From contig NZ_JBOHGA010000001.1 of the NCBI RefSeq assembly GCF_050699915.1, forward strand, positions 112,075 to 176,074: a stretch of DNA of 64,000 nt, given 5' to 3'. This DNA comes from Actinophytocola sp050699915 (GTDB taxonomy: Bacteria; Actinomycetota; Actinomycetes; Mycobacteriales; Pseudonocardiaceae). The position numbers were made by a program, and so were the translations under genes. Numbering within the stretch: the stretch's first letter is position 1; every line of letters begins with the position of its first letter. Shown here one piece after another: positions 60,798-64,000 of the stretch. The notes under the pieces are model-generated. The model was not told the DNA's origin, searched no databases, and saw only the letters and a program-made list of their open reading frames with translations.

Positions 60798-61552
60798 GGA
60801 GGTCTCCTGACGATGTCGGCCGACGAGATCGCCGACTGACCCCAACCTAGAACCTCCACATTAGTTGAGGTCAAACGGAGGTGGTCGACGCCGCTCGATC
60901 AGCTACGGCCAGACACATGAGCCGAGGAGCCGGGCGCGGTCCGGGCTCTCGTCGTTCGAGGTTGATCATCGGGGCAACGGTCGAGGGACATACCCCCGCG
61001 GCCGATACCCGAGCAATCACCACCGCACCCGGAGATCTCCCCACGATCAAGCACAACCAGCAGGCGTGTCACCAACCTCACGGCCACGTACAGCAGGTCA
61101 GTCGCTCATTAGCGGTCGGGCCGTAGGCCCGCTGCCCGATGCCCGGGTCGCGAACGCTGCGGCGGCGTGCCCGACGGCCATCCGTTCGGGCTGGCGGGTG
61201 GCGGCACCGTGGTCGTGGGGCCACCGTGCCGGTCGGCGACACCGTGCTGCTGGGGCGACGCGGAGTTGGTGGATGACGTCGGGTGACGCGCCGAAGACCT
61301 CCCCGTCGTATCCGGTCACCAGCGTGACGAGCGCGGCACCGCATGCGATCAACGCATATTTCGTTCTCGACGTTTATTGGTCTCCATATTCAGCTGGGTT
61401 TTCTCTCGTGGCCCTGTGACGGGTAACGACGGTTGACCAGGCTGACGGTTGCGCTGCGGAGGGCGTACAGTGGGCGTTGTCGGGACGCGACGACATCCCA
61501 TTCCCGAGGTGCCACCTTTTCCGGCTCGAAAATCCTGGAAGAAGCGGTACTC
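60798..61552. other. Gene-poor stretch
   Basis: About 750 bases hold no gene I can support. Short frames on both strands show no domain; the best is an 84-codon leftward frame at 61098-61352 starting MIACGAALVTLVTGY. The part near 60840-60870 and the lower-GC part near 61350-61400 are likely promoter DNA for the flanking genes. Confidence 0.35.
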
Positions 61553-61990
61553 ATGTCCGTCCGTCGTACTCGCAGTAGTGATACCAACGGCCACCTCCGA
61601 CTCCGTCCTCCTGGTGCCCCTGCCCCGACGCCGGTCGACCTGGGCAGGCAGCCGGCTCAGCCGATGCCCGAAGCCAAGCCTGAACCGACTCCTGCACCCA
61701 CGGCCGAACTCACGCCCGAACTCACGCCCGAGGCCGTGCAGGTGCCGCACACTCGCACCGGAGCGGCCTGGATGGCTCTCGCCGGCGCCGCGATCCTCGC
61801 GGTGCTGCTGATCATCTTCCTGGTGCAGAACACCCGCAGTACCGAGATCTCCTTCCTGTGGATGACCACCAGCACCCCGCTGGCCGTCGCGTTGCTCATC
61901 GGCGCGGTCGGCTCCGTGCTGCTGACCCTGATACTCGGCACCGCGCGCATCACCCAGCTACGGCGCCTCGTCCGCAAGCAGCGCCACTGA
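61553..61990 (+). CDS. LapA-domain (DUF1049) membrane protein
   Basis: This 145-residue protein has a Pro-rich N-terminus (including a short ELTPELTPE repeat). Two close transmembrane helices follow (WMALAGAAILAVLLIIFLVQ and LAVALLIGAVGSVLLTLIL) around the LapA-type motif QNTRSTEISFLW. Proteins of this family are small envelope components, role unclear in actinobacteria. Confidence 0.88.
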   Translation: MSVRRTRSSDTNGHLRLRPPGAPAPTPVDLGRQPAQPMPEAKPEPTPAPTAELTPELTPEAVQVPHTRTGAAWMALAGAAILAVLLIIFLVQNTRSTEISFLWMTTSTPLAVALLIGAVGSVLLTLILGTARITQLRRLVRKQRH

Positions 61991-62036
61991 GCGTCATGCA
62001 ACACCGGCCGTCTCGGCCGGGGACGGGAGCACCGAC

Positions 62037-62615
62037 ATGACATCGGGCCCGCATCTTCCAACCAACAGGCCACCGGCGGCCGGCCCGGCCCGGCAGGCGC
62101 TGCGGCTGAAGTTGAAGCCGAAGGCACCCGCCACCGGGTACGTGGACGGGGCGTGGTGGCCCCGGTCCCTCGACCTGGCTACCGAACTCCCGGCGCTGAT
62201 CGAGGTGCTTGGCGTTCGGTTGGGCCACGTCGAGGGGGTGACCTACGACCTCACCGCCTGGGACGCCGTGCCACGGCGCCTCCTGGTCGACGGCCGGCTG
62301 CTCCGGCTCGGTGGATACCGGTCGCAGAACCCGCACACCATCGACGTGATCGGGGCGACCGGGCGGCGTGTCACGCTGCTGGTCCTTCCGCCGGGAACCG
62401 CCGAGCCGATCGCGCACCAGGTACTGATGACGACGGGCCGGCGGGACAACGTCGACAGTGTCGACGACTTGCTCGCGCCCGCCGCGGCGGCCGACCCGGG
62501 GCCGGCGGGCGAGGACCTGCCGGACATCGCCGTGGACCGCTGGGAGGTCGACGGCGGTCGCATATACGCGCCCCAGATGACGTCGCGCCTGTCGGCGAGC
62601 AGGACGGGGAGATGA
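62037..62615 (+). CDS. DUF5994-family protein
   Basis: The 192-residue product has the family features LRLKLKPKAPATGYVDGAWWPRS at the start, ELPALIEVL, VTYDLTAWDAVPRRL and LLVLPPGTA. It is widespread in actinobacteria with unknown function. It begins 46 bases after the LapA-like gene, so the two may be cotranscribed. Confidence 0.85.
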   Translation: MTSGPHLPTNRPPAAGPARQALRLKLKPKAPATGYVDGAWWPRSLDLATELPALIEVLGVRLGHVEGVTYDLTAWDAVPRRLLVDGRLLRLGGYRSQNPHTIDVIGATGRRVTLLVLPPGTAEPIAHQVLMTTGRRDNVDSVDDLLAPAAAADPGPAGEDLPDIAVDRWEVDGGRIYAPQMTSRLSASRTGR

Positions 62616-62619
62616 CCTA

Positions 62620-62829
62620 ATGCCACGCACGATGTCCTACCGAACGTCTGACGACCGCACCCTGCTGCGGGAAGAGCACACCGTCGTCTTCCGTTTGACC
62701 CCGCGAAACGAGCGGGGCGCGGCGGAGCTGGGCGTGACCGCCGGCAGGCGGGTGCGGGTGGAGCTGCTCGACGATGGCGGCCACCTGTTGGACTCACTCA
62801 CGTATACCGTGCCGCCGACCGACCGGTAG
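62620..62829 (+). CDS. Small hypothetical protein, 69 residues
   Basis: This charged soluble protein starts four bases after the DUF5994 stop. It has a plausible folded composition (VVFRLTPRNERGAAELGV, VRVELLDDGGHLLDSLTY) reminiscent of small beta-rich domains, but no family is recognised. Its tight spacing supports translation. Confidence 0.5.
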   Translation: MPRTMSYRTSDDRTLLREEHTVVFRLTPRNERGAAELGVTAGRRVRVELLDDGGHLLDSLTYTVPPTDR

Positions 62830-63049
62830 CGCCGCCGCGCGCCCTCGCGGTTGGTCGCTAGGGAAGCATTGGACGGGGTCGTGGGAGAACCGTCGCCAGA
62901 GGCATCGACGGACCGGGCGACGGTGGAGGCGACCACGACGCCCGCGCGCGGTCAACACCCAGGCCGACCGTCGGGTCTGACAACCGAGCAGGTCGGTACC
63001 CAGCGCTGCTCATCCGTCCGGATCATGGTCGACGGGTACGTCAGTTACT

Positions 63050-63828
63050 CATTGGCTTGAGCGTGGCGTTGAGCGTGGAGGATCCGTTGGTCGCTGCGTT
63101 GGCGTAGCGGTGGGCCAGGTGCGCGAAGGTGGCTTTGAGCTCGGTCGGCCTGATGACTTCTTCGATGTCGGCGTCGAACCTGCCGATGGTGGCGGCCAGA
63201 GCGGGCGATGACCGGGAAGGTCGCTGCGGCTCCGACTCGGTCGAAGATGATGCGTACGTTCGAGTCGCCTCTGGTGCCGTCGGTGACGTCGAGACCTACA
63301 TGGACGCGTAAAACGGTACGGATGCGTTCGCGGAGCGTGTCGTCGAAGCGCGCGGCGGCCAGGATGGCGTCGATGGTGGCGTTGTCGTCGCCGGGTTCCA
63401 TGTCCTCGCCGAAGAGGTAGCCGATCAGGGCTTGTGCGCGCTGTTCGGCGGGACCGGCGTGGGCGAGCTGCTTCGCCTGGTCGGCGTACCTGCTGATGAG
63501 GCGCTGGGCGAACAGCTCGCGCAGGTCGTCGCGATTGCCCGCGTAACGGCGGAGGTGGCTGCGGGGTCATGCCCGCTTCGTCGGCGACGCGCTGGAGGGT
63601 GGTGCCTTCGAACCCGTAGCGGGCCACACAGCGGGTGAAGGCATCCAGGACCTGGTCGAGGCGCTGCGAGGCAGGCGAACCAGACGCCGGGGCCAGGGTC
63701 ACGGGCAGCGTGACCTGGCCCAGCAGTCCCCGCCCGACGGCACGCATCGCCGCTGGATCGGTGTACCGGACCGGTGGCAGCACGAAGGTGCGCCAGTCGC
63801 CTGGACGAACGCGTGGTCGACGGTGCAC
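63050..63828 (-). pseudogene. TetR-family regulator broken by two frameshifts
   Basis: Reading leftward, the first frame gives a TetR helix-turn-helix start (LDQVLDAFTRCVARYGFEGT, LQRVADEAGMT). Near 63555 it shifts to a second frame that continues the family pattern (HLRRYAGNRDDLRELFAQRL, then RIRTVLRVHVGLDVTDG). Near 63200 it shifts again to end in the first register (TFAHLAHRYANAATNGSST). A real gene would need two single-base changes. Sequencing error is possible because both breaks are at short repeats of G or C. Confidence 0.75.
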
Positions 63829-63923
63829 GTACGCCCTGCTCAGCCACTTCGCTCAGGCCGAACATGGCCTAAACTTGATTTTTAACCTCGGGGTTGGTGG
63901 CATCCACCCGGTTGATCATGAAC

Positions 63924-63980
63924 GCAGCCCTTGGTTGATCATTCGTCTTGCGACAGAACGAAGATCGATCCAAGGGCTGC
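63924..63980. repeat. Large inverted repeat, possible insertion-sequence end
   Basis: GCAGCCCTTGG (63924-63934) pairs perfectly with CCAAGGGCTGC (63970-63980). Between them TTCGT and ACGAA extend the symmetry. GGTTGATCAT is directly repeated at 63910-63919 and 63933-63942. A GTG at 63982 opens a frame reading VISVHD, which would fit the start of an IS21-type transposase, but only six codons are in the window. Confidence 0.5.
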
Positions 63981-64000
63981 GGTGATCAGTGTGCACGATG

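Noticed and set aside
1..64000. tRNA, rRNA or CRISPR features
   Set aside because: None found by reading. No direct-repeat array with regular spacers and no cloverleaf I could support.
63982..64000. IS21 IstA-type transposase start
   Set aside because: Only six codons are visible; too little to annotate as a gene.

Overview
The window is high-GC actinomycete DNA with actinomycete-type modular PKSs, a SARP regulator, a DUF5994 protein, a LapA-like protein, GTG/TTG starts and ATGA overlaps. It is probably chromosomal sequence from a Pseudonocardiaceae-like filamentous genus; the genus is an inference. Three regions differ in content.

Region 1 (1-29047) is a biosynthetic gene cluster that I cannot match to a known product. 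A modular PKS with an acyl-activating loading module runs leftward off the window, preceded by a SARP activator. Running rightward are a 62-residue peptide, a type II thioesterase, a PvcA/IsnA-type isonitrile synthase with its TauD-type Fe/2-oxoglutarate partner, a UbiA-family prenyltransferase, a type I IPP isomerase, two more PKS proteins, a P450, a 14-TM exporter, a Tat-exported DJ-1/PfpI protein (the isonitrile hydratase superfamily) and a complete acetyl-CoA carboxylase (AccDA fusion, AccB, AccC). Both intact extender ATs carry the malonyl signature, which fits the dedicated malonyl-CoA supply. Several PKS catalytic residues are missing: the loading-domain lysine, both KR tyrosines, the AT serine of PKS3 and the DH aspartate of PKS2. 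The parts suggest a prenylated, isonitrile-containing polyketide hybrid; that product class is my inference.

Region 2 (about 29200-39900) is a worn accessory zone. It holds a TetR-controlled small membrane locus, DUF305 and DUF6153 proteins typical of copper loci, and a wrecked copper-type P-ATPase. It also holds a LysE exporter and a small operon with a free-standing adenylation domain, a class V aminotransferase, an aminotransferase fragment and an AurF-like di-iron N-oxygenase. Broken UvrD and AEC-transporter genes flank it on the right.

Region 3 (about 40000-58900) looks like a quinate/shikimate-type hydroaromatic acid catabolic and uptake locus. It has a three-domain dehydroshikimate dehydratase fusion, a shikimate/quinate dehydrogenase, a Tat-exported PQQ dehydrogenase, a secreted ThuA-like protein, a Liv-type ABC importer with a LivM-LivG fusion, a ThDP enzyme, an aldehyde dehydrogenase and an IclR regulator. 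A second operon holds a CoA-transferase, a citryl-CoA lyase-like protein and a divergent type II dehydroquinase. Three promoters share an inverted-repeat motif that probably marks the IclR regulon. The right end (58871-64000) holds housekeeping-type and hypothetical genes, a twice-frameshifted TetR gene and an inverted repeat that may be an insertion-sequence boundary.
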